Shown: positions 37,441 through 47,610, numbered from the stretch's first letter. The stretch: 64,000 nucleotides of DNA from Lactobacillus sp. HBUAS51381 (GCF_012641095.1 NZ_JAAVSC010000003.1:62001-126000), one strand, 5' to 3'. Notes: generated by a model not told the origin, from the sequence alone. Numbers and translations are program-made.

Positions 37441-40400
37441 TTACCGTCGTCGTTGCCACCAATAATGGTAGCCGCCCGTTATCAGAAGTACGAGAACGCC
37501 GAGTGCGGTCAATGCCATCCCCAATCGTTGTCCTGGTGTCCGATAAGTTAATTCAATCTTGTGGTTACCAGCTGAAAGCCGAGCACCCACGAAACCAACA
37601 TTCACCTTGGTGATTGGCTGTTCTTTGCCATCCACCTTCAGCTTCCACCCCGTATTATACGGAATCGACGTCGTCAAGACGCTGGCCTGCGTTGCCCGTG
37701 ACGTTCCCGTCACACGGTTATCCTTAACGTGGAGGCCCTGTAATCCCTGCCGCTGAAGGTGCGTCATCCGTTGTGCATATTGGCTACCAAATGGCACTGC
37801 AATGACCTTAGCCGACTTAAACGACAGACTTTTGACTCCCTTGAACGTTAACTTAATATTTTGCCGCGCCTTATCCGAATAGCCCAGATTCAAGAGCACA
37901 TGCTGCTTTTTCTGATAATCCGACAGGTTCGACTGTCCCAGTTGATTAAAGCTCGTGACGTTATTCGCCGTTGTGGCCGTCACACCGTATGCCCCATCAC
38001 TCTGATTCCAAATAGCTGACCGTAGCTGATTGAGCCGCGCAATCCCCGTAAAGGCCTGATTACTGAAAGCCTTGGTCGCCTTAGCGGCCCGATACTTATC
38101 AGCCACCGAGAACCGTTCAGCCTGAATACCGTCTAGTTCCAAATACAGCTCGGTTCCCTTGTTTTGCTTAGGGTGTTCGAGGTGTAAGTGATACGTCACC
38201 GGCTGATTCTGGTTATCACTGATCAGTTTGTGTAGGGTTGTCCGGTTAGCCCGATTGTTTTTCGCCAACGCCGTCCGGTTTTGCTTGGTCAGCTGTCGCA
38301 ACCGCGCCTTATCATCCGTGATATTGACCGACCGATCTTGGTTATTCTTCATCAGTGAGGACTTGGTCGTCGTCACCTTATCCGGATCCATCTGGTTCCC
38401 CTGTTGCCGGAACTTCATCACCTGGCGTAAGTTGTCCAACACCGTACTGTTGTCCGCCTTGGTCTGGTAACGCAAGGTCCGATTCTGACTGTGGTACGAC
38501 GTGGTTGGAACGCCCTTGACCCGTTTCTCCGGTAACGCTCCGACCGTGAGTGCCTGTTCCTTATCGCTCCCGTTCAGTTGCTTGAACTGGGCTTGGCTGA
38601 GCTGCTTCGTCTGCAGGTAAGCCAGGGGCAGGGCATATTTTGACTTCAAAATAACCGTATCGTAGTTATTTCCCAAATCGTGAACCGGTTGATCCTGGTA
38701 GGTCAGTACCCGACCATTCTTTTTTACCGGCGTATAACCATAAGGGAACCCTTGTGTCTTGAGCTGATTGCTACGGGCAAAAATGTAGTTTACGCCCAGT
38801 AGGTTACTCATGGTCGTTCGATTATCCGCCTGATTAATGGGCTTGTTCATCTTGAACTGCGAGTTCGCCAATTCTTCACTGAACTCACCCACCGAACCAT
38901 CCTGAATCGAGAAATAGGACATGATGTCATGAGCACCTAGGTTCATCCCCATGTTGGTTTTTGCTTCATTACTGTAGTAATAATACTTGCTAATCGTGCT
39001 CCGGTTAAAGCCGGGCTGTTGCTTGACGTATTTCTCAGCCCCATCATAAAAGTTCTTCTGGAACTTGCTAGCCACGCCACGCGTCAACAGTTGATTACTA
39101 GCGCCCCCAGAATTGGGACTGAAGTAACCATACCCATTGGCCACAATGTTCAGGCACAAGAGCCCGAGCAACGTCCAAATCACCTGGTGACGTGACCACT
39201 GATAGAAGTGCCCCACCACGATGGCGCCAAGCGTGAGTAGTAGTAAGCCATAGATGACGAGATCATGTGGCTGATTACTGAAAATAAACCCGTTGGCGGC
39301 CCAGACCAGGACCAACAAGAAGAGGGTTCCCACAATCATCGCCGAGAGGTCGCTGCGGTCAATCCGCGGTAATGCGTCGATAAAGTACATCACGGCCAAA
39401 CTAAAGGCTAAACACCCCAGTAACAGCCACCGCTGTGAGGGCGTAGTCCCCCCATTCATGACTGCGGCGACTTCCGGCAGTAGCGACCCAATGATTAAGA
39501 TCAACAGGCCAATATCAAACCAGAGATACCGCCGTGCATGCCGCACCACGTACATCAAGCTCAAGAAGGTCAGTCCCGCTAGCCCGAGGTTCGCCCAGAA
39601 ACGCATCGCATTCCCGGTCGTCACTAACGCATTCGGCAATCGTAGATAGTAGCTAAAGGGATAAATAAAGTAGCCGTTGGCAAAGTTCCCCGTCGCTCGT
39701 GTCGAGGTTAAGACCCCGATTAACGATGGGATAAAGATGATACCGGCTAGCAAGAAACCCGCCAATCCGGCGCCCACTAGTCTTATAATCAGTGGCCAGC
39801 CTTTCTGCGCAATCGTTTCACGGACGGCAAAGTACCGTAGAACGGCGTAGACCAGACTCCCAATTGCGAGAATGTAGGCAAAATAAAAGTTACTAATCAA
39901 CGCCAAACCAGTGAACACGGTCAAGGGTACCCAAGTCTTCCCCAGATAAATGTGGTCAATCCCGTAGGCCAACAGTGGAAACAGGATCATTGGCAATAGG
40001 AAGAACGGGTGTCGAATGCTGACGTACAGCGAGTATCCGGTAAACGTATACGTTAACGTTCCCAACATCTGGCTTCCCGGCTTGAAGTGGCGTTGCCGGG
40101 CAAATAGCATGAAGGCCAACCCACTCACGTATAATCGCAATAAAATAAGCAGGTTGTAGCCCATTTCAATGCTATGTTTCGGGAAGAACCAAATGAGGTA
40201 GCTAAAGGGATCGCCCAGGACATAGTAAGAGAAGGTCGTCATCTTGTCCGCGCCTAAGCCCAGATTCCAAGACCACCCTGATAAACTCCCGGCGTGTAGC
40301 CAGGTATAGAACTTTTCCAAAACGGGATAGTGTTGTGCTAAGCCGTCCCCTTCCCAAATAAACGACTTCCCCGTCAGAATAAAGATGCCATAGAGGCACA

Positions 40401-40458
40401 CGACTAATCCAACAAAGATTAGCGTATAAAGCCCATAATTCTTCTTTGATGCCTTCAC
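37441..40458 (-). CDS. YfhO family polytopic membrane protein
   Basis: This 1005-residue protein has about a dozen membrane helices in its first 450 residues, a large extracytoplasmic region (about 450-970) and a final C-terminal helix (LGMALTALGVLVLLITGGYHYWW). The N-terminal WEGDGLAQHYPVLEKFYTWL segment and overall layout match YfhO proteins, GT-C-like transferases implicated in glycosylating lipoteichoic acid or other surface polymers. The start is GTG at 40458 with GGGGAGAG upstream. It is a single gene with its own promoter. Confidence 0.9.
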   Translation of the reverse strand: MKASKKNYGLYTLIFVGLVVCLYGIFILTGKSFIWEGDGLAQHYPVLEKFYTWLHAGSLSGWSWNLGLGADKMTTFSYYVLGDPFSYLIWFFPKHSIEMGYNLLILLRLYVSGLAFMLFARQRHFKPGSQMLGTLTYTFTGYSLYVSIRHPFFLLPMILFPLLAYGIDHIYLGKTWVPLTVFTGLALISNFYFAYILAIGSLVYAVLRYFAVRETIAQKGWPLIIRLVGAGLAGFLLAGIIFIPSLIGVLTSTRATGNFANGYFIYPFSYYLRLPNALVTTGNAMRFWANLGLAGLTFLSLMYVVRHARRYLWFDIGLLILIIGSLLPEVAAVMNGGTTPSQRWLLLGCLAFSLAVMYFIDALPRIDRSDLSAMIVGTLFLLVLVWAANGFIFSNQPHDLVIYGLLLLTLGAIVVGHFYQWSRHQVIWTLLGLLCLNIVANGYGYFSPNSGGASNQLLTRGVASKFQKNFYDGAEKYVKQQPGFNRSTISKYYYYSNEAKTNMGMNLGAHDIMSYFSIQDGSVGEFSEELANSQFKMNKPINQADNRTTMSNLLGVNYIFARSNQLKTQGFPYGYTPVKKNGRVLTYQDQPVHDLGNNYDTVILKSKYALPLAYLQTKQLSQAQFKQLNGSDKEQALTVGALPEKRVKGVPTTSYHSQNRTLRYQTKADNSTVLDNLRQVMKFRQQGNQMDPDKVTTTKSSLMKNNQDRSVNITDDKARLRQLTKQNRTALAKNNRANRTTLHKLISDNQNQPVTYHLHLEHPKQNKGTELYLELDGIQAERFSVADKYRAAKATKAFSNQAFTGIARLNQLRSAIWNQSDGAYGVTATTANNVTSFNQLGQSNLSDYQKKQHVLLNLGYSDKARQNIKLTFKGVKSLSFKSAKVIAVPFGSQYAQRMTHLQRQGLQGLHVKDNRVTGTSRATQASVLTTSIPYNTGWKLKVDGKEQPITKVNVGFVGARLSAGNHKIELTYRTPGQRLGMALTALGVLVLLITGGYHYWWQRRR

Positions 40459-40534
40459 TAAAATTCTCTCCCCTATCTTAAGTCCCTATTTCTCCGATTG
40501 AAACAGTAATGTCTAGTTTAACTTTCCCTCTACC

Positions 40535-40563
40535 ACTATACGGGGCCATTTCTCACTTCTCAA
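40535..40563 (-). promoter_or_regulatory. Sigma-A promoter of the YfhO gene
   Basis: TTGAGA, a 17-bp spacer and TATAGT stand on the minus strand, 77 nt before the GTG. The rest of 40564-40707 shows nothing recognisable. Confidence 0.7.
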
Positions 40564-40707
40564 GGGGTATGACACATCTGTAACAAAATCTTCACTTGCT
40601 GTAACATTTCTGCTAACAGTCATTTCGACCTTGAATAGGTTCACCCCGCACTAGCTTTACGGCGTCTATCCCCCACAACAAGGGGATTTGGTCTCCCGAT
40701 GCCAACA

Positions 40708-40740
40708 AAAAAGGCACCCATTCAATCGAATTGAGTGCCT
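40708..40740 (-). terminator. Terminator after pgi
   Basis: AGGCAC-TCAAT and ATTGA-GTGCC arms form a stem followed by seven T on the minus strand. Confidence 0.85.
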
Positions 40741-40760
40741 CTCGTTTCGTTATTCTACAA

Positions 40761-42107
40761 TTACAGACGAGCGTTAAGTTCCTTACCTAACTTTTCAAAC
40801 CCTGGCTTGCCTAAAAGCGCAAACATGTTGGTCTTGTAAGCTTCAACACCGGGTTGGTTGAATGGGTTGATCCCGTTCAGGTAACCGGAAATCCCAATGG
40901 CCACTTCAAAGAAGTAGATGAGGTAACCCAGCGTGTATGGCGTCGTATCTGGGATATGAACGCTCATGTTAGGCACGCCACCATCGGTATGGGCTAAGAC
41001 AACCCCTTCAAAGGCCTTTTGGTTCACAAAGCCCATGTTCTTACCTTGGAGGTAGCCTAAGCCATCCAAATCATCGTCAGCCGTTGGAACATCAACGTCA
41101 GTACGTGGCTTGTCGATCATCACAACCGTTTCCATCAGGTTCCGTTGTCCTTCTTGGATGTATTGCCCTAATGAGTGCAGGTCAGTACTGAAGTTTGCAG
41201 AAGATGGGTAAATCCCCTTTTGATCCTTACCTTCGGATTCACCGGTTAATTGCTTCCACCATTCTGCCAGGTACTGCAGACGTGGTTCGTAGTTTTCCAG
41301 TAATTCAGTCGTGTAGCCCTTCCGATACAAAATGTTCCGTAAAGCGGCGTATTGGTAGGCTTCATTCTTAGTTAAATCAGGGTTCGTGTAGGCATCTTGC
41401 GCATCCGCAGCCCCCTGCATTAAGTCGTCAATGTTGGCGCCTGAGGCCGCAATAGGCAATAACCCAACGGCACTCAAGACGGAGTAACGGCCCCCAACGC
41501 CATCCGGGATAACAAAGGATTCGTACCCAGCCGCATTGGCTTCGGTCTTCAAGGCACCGCGCTTCTTATCCGTCGTGGCGTAAATCCGGTCCTTGGCCCC
41601 TGCTTCACCATACTTCTTAATCAACATGTCTTTGAAGATTCGGAAGGCAATGGATGGTTCCGTCGTAGTCCCAGACTTCGAAATCACGTTGACGGAGAAG
41701 TCCCGATCGCCAATCAGGTTGATCAAATCATGGACGTAATCGGCACTGACGGAGTTCCCGGCAAAGAAGACTTGCGGGGCGTTCCGCTTGTCGGCTGGCA
41801 AGTAGTTGAAGAACGTATCGTTCAAGAAATCGACGGCCATCTTGGCACCCAGGTAGGATCCCCCGATACCGATGACGACTAACACAGCAGAGTCGGACTG
41901 AATCTTCTTCGCTGCGGCCTTAATCCGTGCAAATTCTTCCTTGTCATAGTCCTTAGGTAACGTTAACCAGTCACGGAAGTCACTCCCGGCACCGGTTCCT
42001 TGGCGTAACTCCGTGTCCGCCGCCGTAACCATTGCTTGCATTTCTCCTAATTCGTTGTCATGAACAAATGGTTCAAGTTTCGAAAGATCAAAGGCGATAT
42101 GTGCCAT
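40761..42107 (-). CDS. pgi: Glucose-6-phosphate isomerase
   Basis: This enzyme interconverts glucose-6-phosphate and fructose-6-phosphate. The 448-residue length fits the short bacterial form. The first sugar-isomerase domain carries [11 protein letters not shown] (near residue 80) and [14 protein letters not shown] (near 145); the second carries the [11 protein letters not shown] signature. AGGTTTTC-like weak SD precedes the ATG. It follows the GRP sugar transporter gene in the same direction but a terminator lies between. Confidence 0.97.
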   Translation of the reverse strand: MAHIAFDLSKLEPFVHDNELGEMQAMVTAADTELRQGTGAGSDFRDWLTLPKDYDKEEFARIKAAAKKIQSDSAVLVVIGIGGSYLGAKMAVDFLNDTFFNYLPADKRNAPQVFFAGNSVSADYVHDLINLIGDRDFSVNVISKSGTTTEPSIAFRIFKDMLIKKYGEAGAKDRIYATTDKKRGALKTEANAAGYESFVIPDGVGGRYSVLSAVGLLPIAASGANIDDLMQGAADAQDAYTNPDLTKNEAYQYAALRNILYRKGYTTELLENYEPRLQYLAEWWKQLTGESEGKDQKGIYPSSANFSTDLHSLGQYIQEGQRNLMETVVMIDKPRTDVDVPTADDDLDGLGYLQGKNMGFVNQKAFEGVVLAHTDGGVPNMSVHIPDTTPYTLGYLIYFFEVAIGISGYLNGINPFNQPGVEAYKTNMFALLGKPGFEKLGKELNARL

Positions 42108-42196
42108 ATTCAGAAAACCTCACTTTTATTGTTATTGACTAGTCCATTATAACGCAAACTGCCACGATGTAAATGGTATAGTCCAAATTTTTTGTA

Positions 42197-42229
42197 AATA
42201 AAAAGGTCGATAACCATCGTTATCAACCA
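42197..42229 (-). terminator. Terminator after the GRP transporter gene
   Basis: GGTTGATAAC and GTTATCGACC form a stem with a three-base loop, followed by TTTTTATTT on the minus strand. Confidence 0.85.
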
Positions 42230-42237
42230 AATGTAAC

Positions 42238-43104
42238 CTATTTCATCAAACCTAGGGTAACCCCACCCACAACGACCAATAGTGAGCCAATTGTGATGTA
42301 GACCATTTCGCGACTCGTCTTCTTTTCACCCAAGAGCCAGATGCTCCCGAAGGTTGAAATCACAATTCCACATTGCGCCAACGAATAACTGATGGCTAGA
42401 CCAATCGAAGGAATGGCCATGAACATGAAGAAGTTCCCAATTCCCCAAACGATCCCGGTCATAATATTCTTGGCCGTCGCCTTGTGCATCACCTTTTGCC
42501 GTGAGAATAGAACGAAAATCGTAGCTCCCAGAATCATCCCCAGCGATTGCGGGAAGATGACCGTCTTTGAAGGCAGGCCCGAAGCATTCACGATCACCGT
42601 GTAGAGCACGTATCCAATCGTGGAAATAATAATGGCAGTTGCCCCTTTACCGGCTTGCATCGGTTGACCCGTTCCAGCCGTTTGGGCCTTGGCATCCCGC
42701 AATGACGTTAAGGCTGCCCCGGCAATCAAGACGATGACGGCAATTGTCCCCATCGTAACCATCCGCGCCGTCTTCCATTCGTGGAACAATAGGACCCCGG
42801 CCAACGCCGTTCCTACCAGCTGTAACCCGGTAGAGATGGGCACCGTCCGCGAGATACCGATAAACTTCATGGATTGGAATTGTTCAAATTGCCCAACGGA
42901 CCAGCAGAGTCCCGAAGCAATCCCCACAATCATTGCCATGCCGGAAATCGCCGTGTGAAAATAAAAGACTGAAAATAGACCGAATAAAACGGCCCCTGCG
43001 GTCATCCCCAACGTTTGTTGGTAAGAAGTTCCGCCTAACTTACCACTGATCAATCCGATACTTCCCCAACAGACCGTGGGGATTAAAGCTAGTAAAATAC
43101 CCAT
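42238..43104 (-). CDS. GRP-family sugar uptake protein (GlcU/RbsU-like)
   Basis: This 288-residue membrane protein with about ten helices belongs to the glucose/ribose porter (GRP) family of the drug/metabolite transporter superfamily. The N-terminal MGILLALIPTVCWGSIGLISGKLGG is typical, and the internal repeat of five helices is visible. It imports glucose or ribose by proton symport; which one is not decidable from sequence. pgi lies next, which favours glucose. A promoter at 43173-43201 and a cre-like site just downstream suggest CcpA repression. Confidence 0.9.
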   Translation of the reverse strand: MGILLALIPTVCWGSIGLISGKLGGTSYQQTLGMTAGAVLFGLFSVFYFHTAISGMAMIVGIASGLCWSVGQFEQFQSMKFIGISRTVPISTGLQLVGTALAGVLLFHEWKTARMVTMGTIAVIVLIAGAALTSLRDAKAQTAGTGQPMQAGKGATAIIISTIGYVLYTVIVNASGLPSKTVIFPQSLGMILGATIFVLFSRQKVMHKATAKNIMTGIVWGIGNFFMFMAIPSIGLAISYSLAQCGIVISTFGSIWLLGEKKTSREMVYITIGSLLVVVGGVTLGLMK

Positions 43105-43144
43105 TTGTAAACCTCAACTCTCGTTTCAATTCTGCGTTATTTTC

Positions 43145-43158
43145 TTGAAAGCGTTTTT
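43145..43158 (+). promoter_or_regulatory. cre-like site downstream of the GRP transporter start point
   Basis: TGAAAGCGTTTTTT matches the cre consensus at 12 of 14 positions. It lies just after the predicted transcription start, a typical repression position. Confidence 0.4.
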
Positions 43159-43172
43159 TATTTAGCAATAGT

Positions 43173-43201
43173 AAGTCTACTGTTTTCGATTCTAAATGTA
43201 A
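43173..43201 (-). promoter_or_regulatory. Promoter of the GRP transporter gene
   Basis: TTTACA, a 17-bp spacer and TAGACT stand on the minus strand, 69 nt before the ATG. Confidence 0.55.
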
Positions 43202-43215
43202 ACTATAAATACTTA

Positions 43216-43260
43216 GCAAAAATCCCAATCGGCAAGTGGTCTATCTTACCGGTTGGGATT
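43216..43260 (-). terminator. Terminator after the RlmI-like gene
   Basis: AATCCCAACCGG pairs with CCGATTGGGATT across a 21-nt loop, followed by T-run on the minus strand. Confidence 0.8.
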
Positions 43261-43289
43261 CTTGACAACGCTTTTCAAACTGTTTTCAA

Positions 43290-44438
43290 TTAATCGACAG
43301 TCAACTGAACGCCCTTTAAGGCCTCGCTATGACGGTCGGCACGATTCGTCAAAAAGTCATTAGGTGACAGGTACGTGTTGGAAACTGTTACATGACCGGT
43401 ATAATTTTGTACCGCGTCCTGAATTGTTTCGCGCAGCCGCTTCATGCTGTAGGTTGGTGTCGTGGTCGTCACAACCACCTGCGTTCCCGCCTTGGCCAGC
43501 TTCAACGCCTGCTCGAGCAGGTCTTGCAGGTCTTGTTCTAACGTGAACGCCCGCTTCTTCCCGCGAATAAAGGCCGGTGGATTGATGAAGATGGTGTCAA
43601 AGGTAAGCCCATGCTTAACGGCGTAGTCCAGATAATTTGCCACGTCCATCGTCCGCATCTCCACGGCCGCCTGATCAAAGTTGTTCGCCGCTAACTGGGC
43701 TTGAACGGCAGTCGTTGCTCGATTGGTCGGATCAACGGTCACCGCTTCGATTGCGCCGCCAAGCATCGCGGCCGTCACCAGACCCGTTTCGGCGCTAAAT
43801 AAGTTCAAGATTCGCCGTTGTTGGCTGGTTGCCTTGGCCCAGGCCCGAATATCACGAAATTCCAACGCCAGCTGTTGCCGACTGACCGTCAAATCGACGG
43901 GGTACGTGACCCCATTTTCTAAAATGTCGGTTGGTTGGTCTGCCAATTGACCACTGACCAACTGCAGGTGCTCCTGTCCCGGAACCTCGGCCAGAATCGT
44001 CTGTCCCTTGCCAACAATGCGCTCAAATCCCGCATAGATCAGCTTGGCCTGTTGCTTAATCGCATTGTTCTGCCAACGAAAGACATACTGTCCGTTGAAG
44101 ACGTCAACGACCAAGCCACCGAGGCCGTCTCCGGTCCCGTTAAATAACCGGTAAGCGGGACTGTCGGCAAACGCCGCGCGCTTGGCAACGGCCGCCCGAA
44201 ACTTACTGGTAAAGAAGCGTTCATCGATACTTTCATTTTCCCGCAGGCTCATGACAAACCCAACCCCGCGGTGTTGTTTGGCAAAGTAAGCTGTGGCCAC
44301 AAAATGGCCGTGATTTTCGAGTTGCACCCAAGCCCCGTTGTCGAAGTCCTGGGCATTTTCTAAGTCTGTTAAAGATACGATGGGATAGCCGTCCTCAAAT
44401 TTACGAACGGACTTCCCAGTAATTTGTACGCGTTTCAA
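43290..44438 (-). CDS. 23S rRNA (cytosine-C5)-methyltransferase, RlmI-like
   Basis: This 382-residue SAM-dependent methyltransferase has an N-terminal PUA domain, a central RlmI-like domain (GTGDGLGGLVVDVF) and a C-terminal Rossmann domain with LNLFSAETGLVTAAM and the catalytic-loop motif NPPAF. It probably modifies a cytosine of 23S rRNA; the exact position is not predictable. The start is TTG at 44438 preceded by AAGGAGG. Single gene with its own terminator. Confidence 0.88.
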   Translation of the reverse strand: MKRVQITGKSVRKFEDGYPIVSLTDLENAQDFDNGAWVQLENHGHFVATAYFAKQHRGVGFVMSLRENESIDERFFTSKFRAAVAKRAAFADSPAYRLFNGTGDGLGGLVVDVFNGQYVFRWQNNAIKQQAKLIYAGFERIVGKGQTILAEVPGQEHLQLVSGQLADQPTDILENGVTYPVDLTVSRQQLALEFRDIRAWAKATSQQRRILNLFSAETGLVTAAMLGGAIEAVTVDPTNRATTAVQAQLAANNFDQAAVEMRTMDVANYLDYAVKHGLTFDTIFINPPAFIRGKKRAFTLEQDLQDLLEQALKLAKAGTQVVVTTTTPTYSMKRLRETIQDAVQNYTGHVTVSNTYLSPNDFLTNRADRHSEALKGVQLTVD

Positions 44439-44515
44439 TAGTTTCCTCCTTAATGGTTCCCCTCATTGTATCACGAGAACGCCATAAACACAGCAAGTGG
44501 TTTACTTTCCGCCAA

Positions 44516-45982
44516 TTAATCCGTTTTGGCCCGTTCCGAATTGGTCTGGTGTTGGTCGGGGAAAATGACGGTGAAAGTCGTTCCCACGTTCTCCTTACTG
44601 GTCACACTAATCTTACCATGGTGCAATTGAACCAGCTGGTGAACAATGGATAACCCAAGTCCGGATTCCCCGTACTTGGTGTTCTTCCGCGATGGATCGG
44701 CCTTGTAGTACCGTTCCCAAATATTTTGTAACTGCTCCTCACTCATCCCCATCCCGGTATCGGCCACCTTGACGATGGTTTCTTCGTAGCCGCGTTGAGC
44801 AGACAACGTGATCGTCCCGTGCTGGGTAAACTGAATCGCATTTTGTGCAATGTTAAACATAATTTGAACAAATCGGTCGTAATCGGCGTACACCGGAATT
44901 TCTTTAGGCGACTGTAATTCGAGTGTATCCCCGCTATCGTCGGCCTTTTGTTTTAATTGTTCTACTATATTATGGAGCGCATCCACGGCATTGAATTCGT
45001 GAAGATTGAGCGAAATCTGGTTGGAACGAATCTTTTCGTAATCCAGATTTTCGTTGACCAGCCGAATCAGCCTGCTGGTTTCGCTCCGCATCAAATCAAT
45101 GCTTTCTTCCTTACTCTCCTCCGGAATGGCGTCATAGGCGAGGCCTTCCAACAAGCCATTGATGGTCGTCAATGGTGTCCGCATCTCATGAGACGCGTTC
45201 GCCATGAATTCACGCCGACGCTGTTCTTGCCGTTGAATCTCTTCTTGTGAGTCCTTTAACGAATGGGCCATTCCGTTGAAATCGTTGATCAGGTCATCGA
45301 TTTCATCACGATTCTTACTGGTCATCTCGACATCGTAATTTCCCTTGGCCACTTGATTAGTGGCCTTTCGCAGCCGGTTAATCCGCGACGTGTAGTAGCG
45401 TGCTAGGATGTAGCTGGCCACGATGGCCACCACAATGGACACTAGTAACGCCCGAATCAAATTACGATTGATTTGGTTCACACTGGTATTGATATCGGAG
45501 ACAAACGCCCCCATCACCACCACGGCAACCAAGCGGTTATTGTAAAAGTACGGTTTCATCACTTCCGTCATGGCTGGGCTGACCCGACCATTCTTATTAC
45601 GGACGCGACGATCAACCACTTTGTGAATGATTTGATTATTCTTGAGCTTCTTCCAGTCAGACGACTTGATCGACTGCTGATAAACGCTGGCCGGAAAGAC
45701 CACCTTATTGCTGGCACTGTAGATCGTGGTGCTAATCGCCTGATTCTGCAAAAGTTGCTCACTGCTCTCCAGCGACGTCGTATCAAAATTAACCGTGTGC
45801 GAATCTTGTGAACTGATCCGTAAGGACTGTTCAATTAAACTGTTGGAATATTTTTCCAGCGAATTCCAGGTATTACTGTAGACCATGTGCCGGGTCATCT
45901 GGGAATAGGACACCCCCATGATAATCAGGATAATCATGATCGCCGCAAAAAATCCCAGCATTTGTTGATACATTAGCTTCAT
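44516..45982 (-). CDS. Sensor histidine kinase
   Basis: This is a 488-residue membrane kinase: helix 1 (residues 10-30), an extracytoplasmic sensor domain (about 31-175), helix 2 (176-198), a HAMP domain (about 195-248), a HisKA domain with phospho-acceptor His265 in NASHEMRTPL, and an ATPase domain with N-box (FNIAQNAIQFT), DTGMGM and GESGLGLS motifs. The signal is unknown. Its start overlaps the response regulator stop by 4 nt. Confidence 0.95.
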   Translation of the reverse strand: MKLMYQQMLGFFAAIMIILIIMGVSYSQMTRHMVYSNTWNSLEKYSNSLIEQSLRISSQDSHTVNFDTTSLESSEQLLQNQAISTTIYSASNKVVFPASVYQQSIKSSDWKKLKNNQIIHKVVDRRVRNKNGRVSPAMTEVMKPYFYNNRLVAVVVMGAFVSDINTSVNQINRNLIRALLVSIVVAIVASYILARYYTSRINRLRKATNQVAKGNYDVEMTSKNRDEIDDLINDFNGMAHSLKDSQEEIQRQEQRRREFMANASHEMRTPLTTINGLLEGLAYDAIPEESKEESIDLMRSETSRLIRLVNENLDYEKIRSNQISLNLHEFNAVDALHNIVEQLKQKADDSGDTLELQSPKEIPVYADYDRFVQIMFNIAQNAIQFTQHGTITLSAQRGYEETIVKVADTGMGMSEEQLQNIWERYYKADPSRKNTKYGESGLGLSIVHQLVQLHHGKISVTSKENVGTTFTVIFPDQHQTNSERAKTD

Positions 45983-46713
45983 TGCTGATCTGCTCCACTA
46001 TCGTCGAATTTATAACCCACACCCCAGACCGTTTGAATAATCTGTGGACCAACTTTTTCAATTTTTTGTCGTAGTTTTTTAATGTGGGCGTCTACGGTTC
46101 GTTCATCTCCGTAGTATTCATAGTCCCAGACCAATTGCAGGAGCTGTTCTCTGGAGAAGACCTGTCGCGGCTTCTGAGCCAAGGTCTTCAAGAGATCGAA
46201 TTCCTTCGGCGTCAAGTCATGGATTTGTTTGCCGTTCAAATAGGCCTCTCGCGTCTTGGTATTCAGCTTGAAATTCTCCGTCACCACGTCGAAGGCTTCG
46301 GTATCATCCAACGGCGCCGTCTCGGTCCCCTTAGAAATGGGGCCCAGCTCGGCCCGGCGGTGAAGTGCCTTGATCCGAGCAATCAGCGTAATGGGGCTGA
46401 AGGGCTTGGTGACGTAATCATCCGCGCCCATTTCCAAGCCAAGCACTTGGTCGCTCTCCGAATCACGAGCCGTCAACATGATAATTGGCACGGTTGGTGA
46501 CAGTTTGCGAATCTCGGCACTCACCTGCATCCCGTCTAATCCGGGCAGGTTGAGATCCAACGTCACCATGTCCCAATCGTTGGGTGCGGCCTTAAACATT
46601 TCAACGGCTTCATTACCATCGTACGCAAATTCCGCGTCCCACTGCTCCTTCTTAAAAAACATCGACATCATCTGTGAAACTGAATGGTTATCTTCAATCA
46701 TTAATAACTTCAT
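45979..46713 (-). CDS. OmpR/PhoB-family response regulator
   Basis: This 244-residue regulator has a receiver domain with acceptor Asp53 (TLDLNLPGLDG) and Lys in TKPF, and a winged-helix DNA-binding domain (LTPKEFDLLKTLAQ ... RTVDAHIKKLRQKI). It is translationally coupled to the kinase gene. A promoter with TTGACC-17-TATGAC lies at 46768-46796 and GGGAGGT precedes the ATG. Targets unknown. Confidence 0.96.
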   Translation of the reverse strand: MKLLMIEDNHSVSQMMSMFFKKEQWDAEFAYDGNEAVEMFKAAPNDWDMVTLDLNLPGLDGMQVSAEIRKLSPTVPIIMLTARDSESDQVLGLEMGADDYVTKPFSPITLIARIKALHRRAELGPISKGTETAPLDDTEAFDVVTENFKLNTKTREAYLNGKQIHDLTPKEFDLLKTLAQKPRQVFSREQLLQLVWDYEYYGDERTVDAHIKKLRQKIEKVGPQIIQTVWGVGYKFDDSGADQQ

Positions 46714-46767
46714 TGCTACCTCCCAAGGTTAGGCTAACTGTATGCGGAGCCGGCAAAAAGTTTGTGC

Positions 46768-46796
46768 GTCATAGTGACCTAAAACTACGCGGTCAA
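46768..46796 (-). promoter_or_regulatory. Promoter of the two-component operon
   Basis: TTGACC, a 17-bp spacer and TATGAC lie on the minus strand, 55 nt before the regulator ATG. Confidence 0.65.
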
Positions 46797-46936
46797 TCAG
46801 AAGCTGTCATGATAGAACCATGAAGTTTCTGTAACTTTTTCCGGCGAGCCCGTGCCATCTGGTTGCTTACTTCCCCATTATACTATACTGGCTTGCCGTT
46901 TTTTTCCTTAAATTACGTGGGACTGGGCAAAATTGT

Positions 46937-46964
46937 TTGCACTCCCCCACCGGTATGTTAAACT
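46937..46964 (+). promoter_or_regulatory. Promoter of tmRNA
   Basis: TTGCAC, a 16-bp spacer and TAAACT preceded by TGT (extended -10) lie just before ssrA. Confidence 0.6.
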
Positions 46965-46982
46965 AGATGAGTATCAATTTAT

Positions 46983-47350
46983 GGGGGCGTTCTGGATTCG
47001 ACTGGTATAGGTTGAAGCTTGACTGCGCGCCGTAGCGGCATCTACGTTAAAAGGTCCAGTTTATTATAACTGCAAAAAATAATAACAATTCTTACGCTTT
47101 AGCTGCTTAATAGGCGCTTAACGTAGATCCTCCTAGGTTTGTCTGTGGTCTAGATCTGGGTCCTAAATTTAACAGACTTACGCTAACGACTCCCACCTGA
47201 AGTACGGTAGAAGAGAAAAATCAGGTTAGCTGGACATGTTGGCCCTGACAGGCGGCAAGTTGTTCAGTGAAACTTTAAGTAGTCTGCCTATGCGTGTAGA
47301 CGTTAAGTTGGCAATATGCTAGGACGCGGGTTCGATCCCCGCCGCCTCCA
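46983..47350 (+). ncRNA. ssrA: Transfer-messenger RNA (tmRNA)
   Basis: This is a 368-nt tmRNA that rescues stalled ribosomes. The tRNA-like ends are clear: GGGGGCG at the 5' end pairs with CGCCTCC at the 3' end, and the T-arm GGTTCGATCCCC is intact; the terminal CCA is not fully encoded. The tag reading frame at 47072-47110 (GCA resume codon to TAA) encodes AKNNNNSYALAA, ending in the ALAA degron. It has its own promoter and terminator. Confidence 0.97.
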
Positions 47351-47356
47351 TCGATG

Positions 47357-47395
47357 AACCCGTTAGTTGCGCGACTAACGGGTTTTTATTTTGGC
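47357..47395 (+). terminator. Terminator after tmRNA
   Basis: AACCCGTTAGT and ACTAACGGGTT form a perfect 11-bp stem followed by TTTATTTT. Confidence 0.9.
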
Positions 47396-47610
47396 CAAAA
47401 TCTCGGTGGCGCCTTAATCGCAGGTATTTCACCCGCCAAGCAACTAAAACGGTCAGCTAGATAGCAACGTAACCGTTTAACTCGTCTGACATATCCCGTC
47501 ATATAATCGGTATTCGTTTGTCACTTGACTGATACGCCCCCGCAATTTTTCTTCGCTATACTCAGTTTTGTAGTCAGCTAATTGGCTACCAAATACTTAG
47601 AAGATTGCGA

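Noticed and set aside
43262-43278. Palindrome-like TTGACAACGCTTTTCAA resembling a cre site
   Set aside because: Spacing differs from the consensus and it lies after a gene end, between a terminator and a stop codon, with no promoter.
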